64,000 nucleotides of DNA, taken from the NCBI GenBank assembly GCA_037903475.1, contig JBAJFG010000422.1, positions 1 through 64,000 on the forward strand, in the 5' to 3' direction. Position 1 is the stretch's first letter. Each line of letters opens with the position of its first letter. The notes beneath the pieces are model-generated. The model had not been told where the DNA came from and searched no databases. It saw only the letters and a list, made by a program, of their open reading frames with translations. Positions 47,264-59,756 of the stretch are shown piece after piece. Both the position numbers and the translations under genes were made by a program. Origin of the DNA: Ancylostoma caninum (lineage: Eukaryota > Nematoda > Chromadorea > Rhabditida > Ancylostomatidae).

Positions 47264-47821
47264 ATGGTTCGTGTCAAGCAGACCACCAGCATATCCACTG
47301 GAGAAGAAGCTTCTCGCAAGCAGCAGCCGTCCCGCAGCGGAGGCGTGAAGAAGCCGTATCGACATCATCCAGGCACTGTCGCGCTCCGTGAGATTCGCCA
47401 CTACCAGAAGTAGACCGAGCTGCTCATCGCCAAGCTGCCGTTCGAGCGTCTAGTCCGCGAGATCGCGAGGGACGTCGAGAGCGAAATGCAGCCCCAGCCA
47501 TCACCTCTGATGGCTGTCCAAGAGACGACCGAGTATGACGTGGAAGAAGGACAGATTGATGTCTTTGAAGAGACGACACGTGTCTCACCAGTGACGCCAA
47601 CCTCACCGATCGAACAACCAAGGGAGTCGCCATCACTGTCGGAGATATCCAGTTCACCAGCTGAATCTCTGGAAATCGAGCGAGAAGGTTCTCCTGTACC
47701 GCCAGCCGTGTCCTTGGAGATTGAACGGGAAGCATCACCAGTTCTACCTCGACAGTACTTCTTGCGCAAGTTTGGCAAGGTGGACAGCGATTCTTCTGAG
47801 TGTTGTGAAGATAGTGATTAA
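47264..47821 (+). pseudogene. Diverged H3-like gene with novel acidic tail and one in-frame TAG
   Basis: Occupies the H3 position of unit 2. 186 codons in one frame, interrupted only by TAG at 47411-47413, where normal H3 has the Ser57 codon TCG (one-base change). Residues 1-49 match the H3 tail and alpha-N region ([34 protein letters not shown]) with eight residues deleted and Lys9, Lys14 and Lys27 lost, while Lys4, Lys36 and Lys56 remain. After the stop, [20 protein letters not shown] continues H3 alpha-1, then similarity fades through VFEET. The last ~75 residues are unrelated to H3: Ser/Pro/Glu-rich, with an internal duplicate ([10 protein letters not shown] / [10 protein letters not shown]) and an acidic end ([13 protein letters not shown]). 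There is no histone stem-loop; an intron-like sequence and AATAAA follow. Either a recent nonsense pseudogene of a formerly selected variant, or a sequence error in a live gene. Confidence 0.85.
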
Positions 47822-47831
47822 GCTGAATGTT

Positions 47832-47890
47832 GTAAGTGGATTACATGAATAGTGTTCATCGCATGCCTTTGTTTTTTTTTTCGTTTTCAG
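47832..47890 (+). other. Putative 59-nt intron after H3-like frame
   Basis: GTAAGTGG donor at 47832 and a T-rich CGTTTTCAG acceptor ending 47890 fit nematode splice consensus. It lies just after the TAA, so it would be a 3' UTR intron or part of an alternative C-terminus. Replication-dependent histones lack introns. Confidence 0.5.
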
Positions 47891-47909
47891 AATGTGGATA
47901 GGGTTTGGC

Positions 47910-47915
47910 AATAAA
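47910..47915 (+). terminator. Polyadenylation signal of H3-like gene
   Basis: AATAAA about 90 bases after the stop, with no stem-loop before it, unlike every other histone gene in the window. Confidence 0.55.
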
Positions 47916-50900
47916 CTGTGGAATGAATTTATCATGGAAGGAAGAAGAATTTGCGACTTTTCAAAAATTGCAAGCGCGTGTTTCAAGCTATATGTGCGCT
48001 CATCTTTTTTTTTCCGAATCGTCTATGGGAAAGTTGAATAGGTGTGTTGCGAATCCTCGGAACTACGAATCACCAATATTTTTACTTGACTTTTCTTGTC
48101 GGTGCTTGCCTTCTGAGTGTGAGTGAAGCGAAAGATGAAAATGATGCTTTTTTTTCAAAAAAATATGTATTTATTAGGGACATTCTATTCGACAGAATTA
48201 TACCTGAAATTCCACTTTGTGGGCGAAAACTTAATATAAACGAAGCAAACTAAAAGGGAATTTATCTGCAAGAAAATCCCAATAGAGGAGAATGAAGTCA
48301 AAGAGATAAAAAGCAGTGAAATCTATTCTACTCAGAGGTTAACCTACGGATTCCGACATCGTCTGAGGATTCTCCCAAAATATCACAAAATTGGTCCATG
48401 CAGAGCTGATCGTCTGATTTCTGCCGCCACTTTTTTCTGTCTCCTTTTGCTTCTTTCTTTAGTTGCTTCCATTTCTTGAAAAAAAAAACTTACCTATCAA
48501 GCACAGGTTCAACAATTTCACCTAGTTTAAAGTACCGATAAAATATATTTAAAAGAAACAATAATCATCACTTGCTGCAAATCAGAGCTCTAGGATTGGC
48601 GATGATAATGTGTTACAGCACTAGCATTGTGTACATGTACACATGGCTAACGAGGAAGAGTTCCTGCTCACAGTTCCATCCCTGATTTGGCTAATATGTT
48701 CTTCCGTAAAGTGTCGAGACATCGATCATAACGCTCCCCACCAATGCGCAATCTGTCCTTTGTGTTCACGCTCTCAGCGTGCCACGATAACAGACGCCAC
48801 GCTTGCGACCTCGCGCCAAAATTTGAACGAGCGTACTTTCCAGGGTGTATCAGAGATGATGCCGCGTTCAATGTTCGTTTTTCCTACTGTACTTGCCGGA
48901 TCCCTAGGCGACAACGCTTTCGTACAATAACGGGTGACTAAGTAGACGTCAGCAGCGGTTATGAATTTGTTTAAAGTGCCAAGAAACTCTTCTGCATCTG
49001 TGTTTTACGATCTTCTTGGCTTTTCTCTATTTTAGTGAATCTTGGTGTTTCTAAGGTCGTTGATGGAATTGGTCATTGTTTGAAAAATGAAGTAAACGAT
49101 CTTGATGGAATCGCACATGGCCTATATCTGAGCAAGTTATTCACTGAGATGCTGAAAGAGCTCCTGGGAAAGAAAATATACGCATGGAAGTGCTCGAAAA
49201 ATCGGTTGAAATCATTTGTATGAGAGTAAAAATTCAAGGCAAGGTTTAGAAAAATCAATTTTTTCGATGGGAAAGAACTAAAACTACAAATGCTCGAAGA
49301 AATCCCAGAGCAAATGGAAAAGCTGCGTCGGTATTTATTTACTGGACCTTGCTCTTTTCTAGCGCTCATGAATGGAGCTTTGATGTGAGTGTTAGCTTTC
49401 AGTAGATCTCGAAATGCAGCTATAAATAAACGAGAAATTGAAAAGAAAGTTTAACCAAAGGTAACCCTTCTTGCAAATACTCGACAAGCCTCTCCTTTTC
49501 CTTCCAGGTGACAAATACTTCGATTGAACCACTTCCTTTTCACTTTCTGGCCACGATTCATTGATAACAAGACACATTTGGGCTCGAGCCGAAATTCAAA
49601 TAGTCTTTGACGTTAACAATGCCCTCGCTGAAGTGTTATCTCGCTCCTAGCATATCGAACATACCTCTAGGTCGCTTTAGGCACCAACGGCTGCAACAAG
49701 AATCTTTTCATGCGGCGAGAAAGAGATAAGTGGGTGCCATTGGCAATGGGAAAGGAAGGAAACATCAAGGGAAAGGACGACAAGCTCCTTTGAAGTGAAT
49801 TTTGTAGAGCTATGCGTTGCAGACAGGAGCTAGAAAGAAGAAAAATAATGGGACCAAAGAAACCACATCTTTGGCATTTCGATGATAGTACTATAAAAGC
49901 TTCAACTTCATCAAAATTTTGAATAACTAATAAAAAGAAAAGAAGAAGTTGGAAGAAAAGTAAAAAAGAAAGTCAAGGGTAGGAGTAAGCTGATACAAAT
50001 ACTCTACCCACTTTACAAGGTACGAAGCTAGTTCGGATTTCCTTCATCAAAATTTATTTTTGGCACTGTTCCACTTCGGCCCCAAAATATCAACATCAAA
50101 ATTTTCGGCTATGAGGGTTACTTGAAATGCTGATCACGAATATCGTACCCATTTTGTAGCGTAACAACATTTTTGCAGGACAACGTTAGGTGTACAGTAT
50201 ATCACAAAATCTTCCGATACTTCGCATAGAGACGTTTTTTATGTGCTGTTCACGAATCTCATCATTAATTCCCATGAAATTGCCCATTTTCATATCGAAA
50301 ACTATATTTTCTCCCAATGTCCTTTGGTAGCGTTACCGTAACCCGTGTTAAAACGGAGCTACGGTACAAAACGTATATGATAGACATGATAAGCACATGA
50401 AGTAATCACCATATGCAAAAGTTTGAGTTTTTTTTCAGAGTTCTGTGAGATACCTGCAGTAACGCTAAAAGATGGGATTATGGTACAAAATGACTATGAT
50501 CTTCATGATTAGCATGTTAAATAAGTCTTCTACACAAAGTTCCAACAAAATCTTTGATTTTCTGATTTTGGGACAGTGAGAAAGGGTCCTTCTCAACTAC
50601 ACAAATTGACAGACGCAGTTCGCCTGAAGCGTAAGTAAATTATCCATGCTACTCTACACCATAACAATGCTCGACCTGAGATGGCAAGGTTTACTCGCCA
50701 GAAAATTGCCTAACTTGATAGGGAAGCTATTTCACCGTGCTATTCTTCATACTTGATCCCTTCTGACTACAATAACAGAATCTTCTGGTGGAATTATACC
50801 ACGAATTCTTTTTTTGCAATCAATGTGCTTGCTTTTACTTGGGTCGTTTGTTTTTGCTACACTTTTTGCGCTTCGGTCTCATGTCCTCGTGTGCTGCTGA
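47916..50900. other. Spacer between units 2 and 3
   Basis: No gene recognised. 50090-50540 contains several decayed copies of a CTGATCACGAATATC...CCCATTTTGTAGCGTAAC-like motif shared with the foldback element in H2A and with 51880-52090 and 58290-58460. Confidence 0.45.
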
Positions 50901-50905
50901 ACCGC

Positions 50906-51334
<429 letters not shown>

Positions 51335-51370
51335 GAAGTTCCACGAGCGACTGCCTAAAACTAACCCAAC

Positions 51371-51436
51371 GGCCCTCTTTAGGGCCACAACTAATGTCAT
51401 CGAATACCGTAGTCGCAATAAGCAGTGCTTAATAAA
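51371..51436 (+). terminator. Histone 3' stem-loop and AATAAA, H4 unit 3
   Basis: Stem-loop 51371-51386; AATAAA 51431-51436. Confidence 0.9.
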
Positions 51437-51641
51437 ATGTTGTCACGGAATGTTCAATATTGTGTATACTCTTCTAATTTGCACAAAGAAGTGTTCATGA
51501 CTTCAGGAATTCACCAGAAACACGCTAGGATGTTTGAATTTAATCAAACAGATATTGTCACAGTCACAGTGACTATTGCCACAGTGAACGCATAGAATGG
51601 TGTTCATTCTCTGGTAAATGTTTCATAGTAGCTGCTTTTAT

Positions 51642-52157
51642 AGAATTATAAAAGGTGACTCAGGATCGGACTCGTATTCTTTAGAAATCCTAGCCTGGAC
51701 CTCTGCTTAGGGGATTATTAAGTGCCATGGCCACGAAAATCGCACTAGTTTACCCTGTTTTCGTATGTTTACGGTGGAAATAATGTAGGAGAATGAAATA
51801 GAATGTAATCTTCGACAGGAAAATCGAAGTGATGGCAGTGCCGGAAGCTGTAGCCTAGCTAACGTAAGCGGTGCTATGGTACGAAGTGGCTACGATTCTC
51901 ATTTTTATCATGTTCATTAATCCTTTTAGTGAAGAAATTTCCGGGATTTTCTGAGCAGAAAATCAGAAGTACCTGGGCAGAATTCATATTTTCCCTTTCT
52001 TTACTGTGATCTCGTTACATCTTTGCGGAAAACGTGATTAGGATAGGAAATTAGTGCGATTTCGTGATCAGGGCCATCGAATAACCTCCTAAAGGGAAAG
52101 CCAGGTAAGAATTTCTAAAGAATGCGAGTCCGATCCTGAGTCACCTTTTATAATTCT
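51642..52157. mobile_element. 516-bp MITE with ~55-bp terminal inverted repeats
   Basis: AGAATTATAAAAGGTGACTC... at 51642 matches the complement of the right end finishing TTTATAATTCT at 52157 over about 55 bp with three differences. Interior subterminal sequence (GATCAGGGCCATCGAATAAC) is related to that of the element in H2A. No coding region. Confidence 0.78.
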
Positions 52158-52629
52158 GTGCTGCTTTTTTCGCGTCGGATTGCAAGTTGTTGGGAGACCG
52201 TCCAATGAAATATTTAGCTGTTTTGTGGATAAATGGTAGTTTGCCTTAGGTACTGGTCATGTTTAGATCCAGAAGAGAAGTTAGATATGAACTTCAAATT
52301 TGAAGCTCTTTTATTTTTTTACGTTCCTTTTAGCCTTGTGGCAGAGCATGACAGAATATTAGAAAAGAGTGCTTAGGTTAGGTTTGCTAATATCTCACCT
52401 ACTTTAACAACTGAAACCGCTTCATTGTTAGCATGACATAGTCTTGTTACTTGATACAGTTACCAAAAATAGATTCTCTGTAAGAGAGGCATTGAAACAC
52501 AAGACACTACCAGCAGCTCTCAGACTCAGTAGCAGCAAAGTTCTTACTGAGTTCTTATGAGATTATCACTGTTGCCCGTTTGTTTTTCTCTTGCTGGGTC
52601 TCAGGTCTTCCTTCCAATTCCTGGGTCTC

Positions 52630-53500
52630 AGATTGAAGTTGGACCTTAGAATTTTTTGACCCAACTGATTCCGCTTCCCTTCCTCAGCACTGAAATACGC
52701 TTTTATTCATGTTTTCTGCGAGTTTGGCAAGGTTGTTCTCGGATTGTTATCACTACAACCATGGCATTTGCAGGAGAAAGATGACTACTGTTATCATCCC
52801 AACTCAGTAAACCCAATTCTGCACAACTCCAAGCTCGTCTGGCCTAATGGCCTCGAACAACCCAGATTACTGTGTCGCCTTCACATGTTCCCTCTGGCAC
52901 CTTTTTTTGTAAGGATCTATTCTCCCCACTGTTCATCAGTAACTATCTAAGTTCGCAGCTGCTCCACCTGCCCACCTGACATGATAGTGAGCCTTAGCCG
53001 CATGGGAAAGGTTGGTTAAGCACATTTGATAGGCTAAGCCTACAGTAATGGTCATTAATGCTACTAAATGACGCAATTAAATGATGACCGGTGCTTGTTT
53101 GCCATAGCGCAAAGCTGTTTTTTCTATGTGGATTAGAGGATAGGTCAGCAGCCTGGAAAACGCAAGGTCACCAGATAAAGCAGTTGTTGAGTGTTGGGCT
53201 CAGGTCTTTGCAAACATAATGTGTGTGCTGATCCCTGCCCATCACACCTAGCTTCGTGAACGAATGAATCCACGAAATAAACACTAATCGAGGTGAACAG
53301 AGAAGTGGCAAATTCGATGGAAGACTCCTTGCATTTCGCAGGCGGAAATTCAACAAATGTGCTTGTTAGTCCCTAGTAAACACCAAAACTGTTCTTTTTT
53401 TCTCTAGTCGGGGTTCGTCAGCGGAGATAATGAGACGGCGTGGTTCGCGCCCAATTTCAAATACATAGTGACTATCGTGAAAAGTTACCTCCACCTTCAC
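52630..53500 (+). repeat. Unit spacer repeat, copy in unit 3
   Basis: Homologous partner of 43540-44340, in the same place between H4 and H2B. Considerably diverged, with indels. Confidence 0.75.
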
Positions 53501-55462
53501 AGCGTCCGAGGTTTGTCTTCATCGTTACGCACAGCATGAAGAAATAATTTCAATTGAACTCTAAAAATATGACTTAGGAGAAGTGTATAGATTTCGCTTG
53601 CGCCTACTCAACAATGTATTTCAGTGTTCTTTTGAAGGCAACACCACGAAAATATCCGATCTCGAAATCTCGGCACATTTCAAGCTAATCTCGCGCACTG
53701 AACTCTATTGCAGTGCTGCATCGTTTTCTTGAACCTCTTAGCTCACCTCTTTTCAGCGGGGTGAGCCGGGATGCGCTACATAGCTGTTCAATGTGGACCG
53801 ATGCAAGAATATCGATAACACTGCCTTTTTGTCGGCTGTTTTCCTGCAAGAATCGGTCTTGGGAAGAGTTTTGCAGCTTGCCGGATTAACGGAGAGATTA
53901 CCGAAAGAAAACGAATGGCCAAGGTGTCGCAGAAGCACCCACAAATTTTATGCGATTCCGGAAACATGAAAAAAATCGAAAATGAGACACTGGCGGAAAT
54001 CAGCCATAAAAGTAACCAAAGAAGTAGCACTGTTGTAAAATTACAAGTAGAGAAATTCGTTCTGTTAAGTAAAGCAAAAAAAAGCCTTAAAAAAAAGCCA
54101 AGTAGCTAAGCTAAGGCTAAGAATTAGCTATAATAGTAAGGGAGAAATGCCTGCCCACCAAATCAACTGCTCTAAACGCTTTCCTGCACCAAAATTCGAT
54201 CGACCGACTCCATGCGCTCCTCCTGGTCCTGGATCTTACCCATTCAAAAAGCTATATCTTAGAAACGGTAAAGTTGCTACTGTCTTCGTAGAACTGATGG
54301 GGAAAAATCTCAGACACGAAAAACAGGATGGGTGCTGCCTTTGAGCGTCGATCAAAGCCTTTTTTCAAAGAGACTATCCTTCCAAATAGAGCTTTAAAAT
54401 TGCAAGAAAGTTGAACACCACACCACGGTTGGAAGAGCACAAACAAGCATTGCCGCAATAAGTTCATCTATTTCTTTGGAAAAAATACACTTTTCTCCTG
54501 AATAAAGATTACCAGACCCTGCTGAAAAGTCTCCTTAGATGGGTTCGGGTCCTTAGTTACCCATGACATTTGGCACGAAGGGAAGCGAGCGCCCTCTGCA
54601 GTTGCTATCGGCGCTAAGACATCAATGCAGTGCTCTAATTTCGGTAATGATGGTCATGATAGAGTGATAAAATTGTTCTTGGCTACTCTTTTTCACCAGT
54701 TCATCTTTTCACAAACTACAAAATCATCGATTTTCTGGGATTCTGTGCTCATTTGCGGAAGACCCAGAAATTGACGAAAATGTGCAACTATTTAATGAAA
54801 TGAAATTATTAAACCATCTTAATTAGAAATAACCTGACTGAAGCAACTAAAAGCAGCTCAAAGTCCTGATATTTTGAAAGATCTCTCCCTTACTTTTGAC
54901 TATTATCGATGATAAACCTTTTTAGACTTCATTTTCCTTTCTGAACCCTTGATTTCACCAAGGCTCATCTGATAGAAAAAAAAACTTAAAGTGCTCTGAG
55001 AACCTAAGAATAGTTCTGAGCGGAAGGATATTTGCTATGAGCGGTCTATGCAGCAGGCCTCGCTCCGGCTGCACCTAACATCTCGGGTAACTAAGTGCCG
55101 CCCACCTCCTTAGATGACTCCTAACCCAGCGCGTTTTTCGCTGTTCCACGTTGCGCAATGGCTTAGACGTAGGCCGGACCACCCGCTGAGTTGTACCCCA
55201 GTAAACAAAATATGTAGCTTTATGTTTGACTCCGATCTTCGCACAGTTTGTCTATGAAATGAGAGCGAGGCCAGGTTTACGTCAACCTGATCTAAATAAA
55301 TTGACTAAAACAATAAATTTTGGTGTTCTCCGAGTTCACCAGCACCGAAGGAGTGGAACCCTGAACCGAGGACTCACGAGCTTATTGAAGTCGAGCAATC
55401 AGGAACGTAGCTGAATTCACACAACCCACTTTGTGCACAACATTTCACCTCAAGAAAATACA
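53501..55462. other. Unit-3 spacer before H2B
   Basis: No gene recognised. 55110-55505 is homologous to the unit-2 spacer at 44650-45040. Confidence 0.5.
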
Positions 55463-55522
55463 TTTATTTATAGATATCACAGATACTAGTATTCGATAGA
55501 ACTTGTGGCCCTAAAGAGGGCC
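55463..55522 (-). terminator. Histone 3' stem-loop and AATAAA, H2B unit 3
   Basis: Stem-loop 55507-55522 (minus); AATAAA complement at 55463-55468. Confidence 0.88.
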
Positions 55523-55558
55523 GTTGGGTTAGATTTGAGTGCACCAGTTGCAAGTGAT

Positions 55559-55930
55559 TTACTTGCTGGAGGTGTACTTGGTGACGGCCTTGGTGCCCTC
55601 GGACACGGCGTGCTTGGCGAGCTCTCCGGGGAGGATCAGGCGGACGGCGGTCTGGATTTCGCGGGAGGAGATCGTCGAGCGCTTGTTGTACTGGGCAAGG
55701 CGAGAAGCCTCAACGGCGATGCGCTCGAAGACGTCGTTCACGAACGAGTTCATGATGGACATCGCCTTCGACGAGACACCGGTGTCGGGGTGCACCTGCT
55801 TCAGCACGCGGTAGATGTAGACGGAGTAGCTCTCCTTGCGGCTCTTTCTCCTCTTCTTGTCTCCGGATCGGCTGGCTTTCTGGCTTTTGGCGGCCTTCTT
55901 CGCTCCCTTGGCAGACGGCTTTGGTGGCAT
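55559..55930 (-). CDS. Histone H2B, unit 3
   Basis: 123 codons, third identical H2B protein. DNA differs from unit 2 at a few silent sites. Divergent partner of the H2A at 56118 and apparently functional. Confidence 0.97.
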   Translation of the reverse strand: MPPKPSAKGAKKAAKSQKASRSGDKKRRKSRKESYSVYIYRVLKQVHPDTGVSSKAMSIMNSFVNDVFERIAVEASRLAQYNKRSTISSREIQTAVRLILPGELAKHAVSEGTKAVTKYTSSK

Positions 55931-56117
55931 GACGCGAGGTTCACTGGGTAGTCAGTGGGTGAGGAACAACCCGCAAGCCCCTCTTTTATGCACCAGCTGC
56001 TGCTGCAGCCCGCCCCGTACCGTCGCAGGGGCTGTCTATCGCGCGAACACTATATAAGCAGCGCCGCGGTCCCATTGTCACCCGTGAGTGTACATCTGGC
56101 AGTTCTCAATCGTCGCT
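55931..56117. promoter_or_regulatory. Divergent H2B/H2A promoter, unit 3
   Basis: 187 bp, aligned end to end with unit 2: TATATAAG at 56051-56058 for H2A, GCATAAAAG complement at about 55983-55991 for H2B, conserved CCGCCCCGTACCGTCGCAGG centre, and CACCCGTGAGTGTAC start block. Confidence 0.75.
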
Positions 56118-56501
56118 ATGTCTGGACGTGGAAAAGGAGGCAAAGCCAAGAGCGGAGGCAAGGCCAAGTCGCGCTCGTCCCGAGCAGGACTTCAGTTCCC
56201 CGTCGGTCGTCTGCACCGCATGCTCCGCAAGGGCAACTACGCAGGACGCATCGGAGGGGGAGCCCCCGTGTACCTGGCAGCAGTCCTCGAATACCTCGCT
56301 GCTGAGGTGCTCGAGCTGGCCGGCAACGCTGCCCGTGACAACAAGAAGACCAGGATCAACCCCCGCCATCTCCAGCTCGCCGTCCGCAACGACGAGGAGC
56401 TCAACAAGCTGCTGTCCGGTGTGACCATCGCCCAGGGAGGAGTTCTGCCCAACATCCAGGCTGTTCTTCTGCCCAAGAAGTCCGCTGGAGACAAGGAATA
56501 G
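56118..56501 (+). CDS. Histone H2A, unit 3
   Basis: 127 codons, protein identical to the unit-2 H2A, with silent changes only. The stop is TAG rather than TAA. The frame extends upstream to an ATG at 56088 in the leader, rejected for the same reason as in unit 2. Confidence 0.97.
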   Translation: MSGRGKGGKAKSGGKAKSRSSRAGLQFPVGRLHRMLRKGNYAGRIGGGAPVYLAAVLEYLAAEVLELAGNAARDNKKTRINPRHLQLAVRNDEELNKLLSGVTIAQGGVLPNIQAVLLPKKSAGDKE

Positions 56502-56538
56502 ATTCTTTGCGCTGCACTCGTGCTTAAACTAACCCAAC

Positions 56539-56598
56539 GGCCCTCTTCAGGGCCACAATTTCTGTCGAATACTGGTCATGCATTGAATACTTAATAAA
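56539..56598 (+). terminator. Histone 3' stem-loop (loop variant) and AATAAA, H2A unit 3
   Basis: GGCCCTCTTCAGGGCC at 56539-56554: the loop is CTTC instead of CTTT, the only loop variant in the window; the stem is intact. AATAAA at 56593-56598. Confidence 0.88.
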
Positions 56599-58060
56599 AT
56601 TTGAATGAATAAAATTTACAATTTTTGTGCTCTCATAATAGGTTCATGCGTACCTTTCCAATTTGTTTGTTGCGTGAACTCTAAGAGAGCGCCAAAAACA
56701 GTTTCTATGAACACATTTGTTTGTAGAATGCTACGCAGTCCATCAGTGTGTGAGAAGCGTTAACGTGAAATCACTACGTAAGTGGTGGGATGCATGGATG
56801 TCACGTTGAAGGACGTCGTTCTAAGTTCTGTGGGAAAATGGATACATTCAATTCGCTCCAACGATTCTAGTTAGTCATCAATAACAAATGCTGGTAATGG
56901 TAACAAGATATATCACATTCCCATATGAATACTCGTCCAGTCTGGATGAGGCAGATGCTTAGAGCTTCTCCAGGAATTTTGACTAACCTCACCACAGTAC
57001 AGGTAGTTATGGAGGCAGAGAAATTTGGTTGACATTGGGATTCTGATAAGCATCTTCACTGCGGCGATGAAGTGGTTATTTGATGCTTTTATCACAAGAA
57101 TTGTACTAGTCTTGCATCGTAGTCGTCACGTTCTTTTAGAAATACGGAGGGAGTAATGGGAATAATGTTGGACAACGAAATTTTTTCAGCAGGAAAATGG
57201 CAGTAGCATTAGCTGCGGTCACCTAAATAGAGCTTCGGTACAAAGTCGACACGATATGCGTATTCATCAGCTTGAATCCCCCCTTCACCTCCCCTCCCCC
57301 GAACCAGAGAGGAAACTTCTGGCGTTATAGGACTATAAAAGACGGAATAATGTCTCACATATCAGCACTGCTTCGCTTCACGTTGTCAGTTCCTTGCCAA
57401 CGTTAACGATTTCTCGTTGTTTCTTGCTGCAATGTTACCCTAGTAAGATCGGAGTGTAGTGTAAAACTAGTATGATTTTCGTGATCTTTTTTTTTCCCCA
57501 ACCTCGTCCCTGGCCAATCGCGGCGGGCGCGCAGAGTTGTCCTTCCTAGGATATTCTGCATGGCAACAACGTTGAAAGACACTCTGTTTGCTCGAATGAA
57601 CGGTCCTGACAGAGTCTCAAAAGAGTTCTGTACATATCCTGAAATGTAAGAGACTTTTAATCTTATGCCGACCAACTTGCTGAGAGACCGCTAGGCCTTC
57701 AGCAAGCAAGCTAACGAGGTTTTCCGGTTTATCTTGACGGTCCTTCTGGAAGTTTCACGTGTGTCGGAATGGACTTCTGTGATCAAATATTTCGTAATCG
57801 TCACTTATCGCACTGGATGCCGATTGTATGAGGCCAGCCCCGCCCCGCAACAAGTTGGGTATTAGATGTCTCGCAACCGTCCTAAATTATTGGGTATATT
57901 AAACTGGAACATTAACATTCTGTCTACGCTTCTCTGGTACATCACCCACATGATTGATTTCTCACCAAATTTGGAGTGCTTCTCATCGGTAATAGTGCTT
58001 GAAGTGACATCTTGCTGGTCATCAGACTCCATTCTTGACCTGCTTTTTTGGAAAACAGAA

Positions 58061-58363
58061 CTTAGGGTCCCATGCCCATGCCGCCACAGCACCTGCGGAT
58101 ACGCACGCTGTGCAACGCGCATAAGAGGGGGCGTGGCTTCCAAATTGCTGAGTAGAGTGTTGGCAGAGTTCCAGAAGAATGTACGAGACAATGAATTGAA
58201 CATTATAATTTGATTAGATTTATATAAGGCTGCAGTTTAAATTTTAGGGAAAATGGACGATTTTGAGAAATAAAACATCGATCTAGGGGTTATTTGACAT
58301 GGTGATTACGAAAATGACATCTATTTTGTATCAAAATGCCGTTTTCGAGGTGTTTCAAGCGTA
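58061..58363. repeat. Left arm of ~300-bp inverted repeat
   Basis: CTTAGGGTCCCATGCCCATG... through GAGGTGTTTCAAGC; partner 59464-59756 in reverse complement, about 90% similar by eye with a few indels. Confidence 0.8.
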
Positions 58364-59463
58364 TTTGGGAGGTACGATATCCCTCAGAATTGTATGAAAC
58401 TTGATAAGATTATTTGACTTTCTCATCCCGAATTCAGCATCTGTTTTGCAACGTAATGTCCTTTATCAACCATTAAGGCTTGAGATGGGTGTACTTTGCT
58501 TTCCTAAAACTTCTGGATTTGCATTTAAAAAGCATTTGAAGGAGGTACATTTGGCGTAAATTCACTCGCTTGATCCATTATCACTTTGGAATTTCGAAAC
58601 CGCTGGGAAACTAGTTCATGACAACGAAGAACAAATTCTATGAATGAAATGTTTGCTTCTGAGAAGGGTGGTGCAGTGCCTTGAGCGGAATTCCCTATGA
58701 ATATTATTAAATATCAGTTCATTTAACATTTTCCACTCTGGGATCGCAGTCCATTCGGCTGTTGCATTCTTAGTTCCAGAAAATCAATATTAAGAAAACA
58801 AGTACGGAGTGGCGATGCGACAGCATTGTATCCTTGAGGTACGCCTGCAGGCACAGTACGTGTCTGCTAGGCATTTCTCACACCTCCTCTGGCGATGGAT
58901 TAATAATCAATAGAAGATATAAATGTAGATGGGAAACATTTTAGAAAAAAGCTTATAAAGCATCCTATGTAGCGATGAGCTAGTAAGGCATCACACGTTA
59001 TTATTCGTTAAAAACACTGAAAAATCTGATTCCAGGGATAAATTAAGTGAGAAGTAAGGAACGGATTGAAAATTTTGGACTTGTTCGGAATACGCACATT
59101 TTCGTATCCACATCTTTATTCTCCTCGTTTTCATTTATTTAATACTCTTGTACACAGGAACGGAAACTTTTTTAAGTTGAAGTCGGCTAATTTGACGAAA
59201 AACTTATGCACATTAACGATATGCGATCTGGAAATAGAACATATAGAACAGAATATCTACGGGAAACTTGCATACAAAATATTTTAAAAACCCGTACTAT
59301 ACGCAAAATGCTACATCACATTTACAAATTTAAAAATGATTCCAATTGTCTTAATTTGCTTACTTCAAAGCCTCAAATTTTTCAACGACTGTGGTTTTGT
59401 CGCATCTATCGTGAACAGCACTGCAGCACTCGTAATTCTGGTTAAATTATGCATTATGCCGTG

Positions 59464-59756
59464 TATGCTTGAAACACCTCAAAAACGGCATTTTGACACA
59501 AAATAGATGTCATTTTCGTAATCAGAATGTCAAATAACCCCTAGATCGATGTTTTATTCCTCAAAATCGTCCACTTCCCCTAAAATTTAAACTACAGCCC
59601 TATTTAAATTTAAACAAATTATAATGTTCAATTCATTGTCTTCTGGAACTCTGCCAACACTCCACTCAGCAATTTGCAAGCCACGCCCCCTCTTATGCGC
59701 GTTGCACAGTGTGCGTATCCGCAGGCGCTGTGGCGGCATGGGCATGGGACCCTAAG
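59464..59756. repeat. Right arm of ~300-bp inverted repeat
   Basis: Partner of 58061-58363, separated by a 1.1 kb AT-rich loop. No target duplication could be defined. Confidence 0.8.

Noticed and set aside
47408..47416. An intron hiding the TAG in the H3-like gene
   Set aside because: H3-like sequence is continuous on both sides of the TAG and no GT...AG pair removes it without deleting conserved residues.
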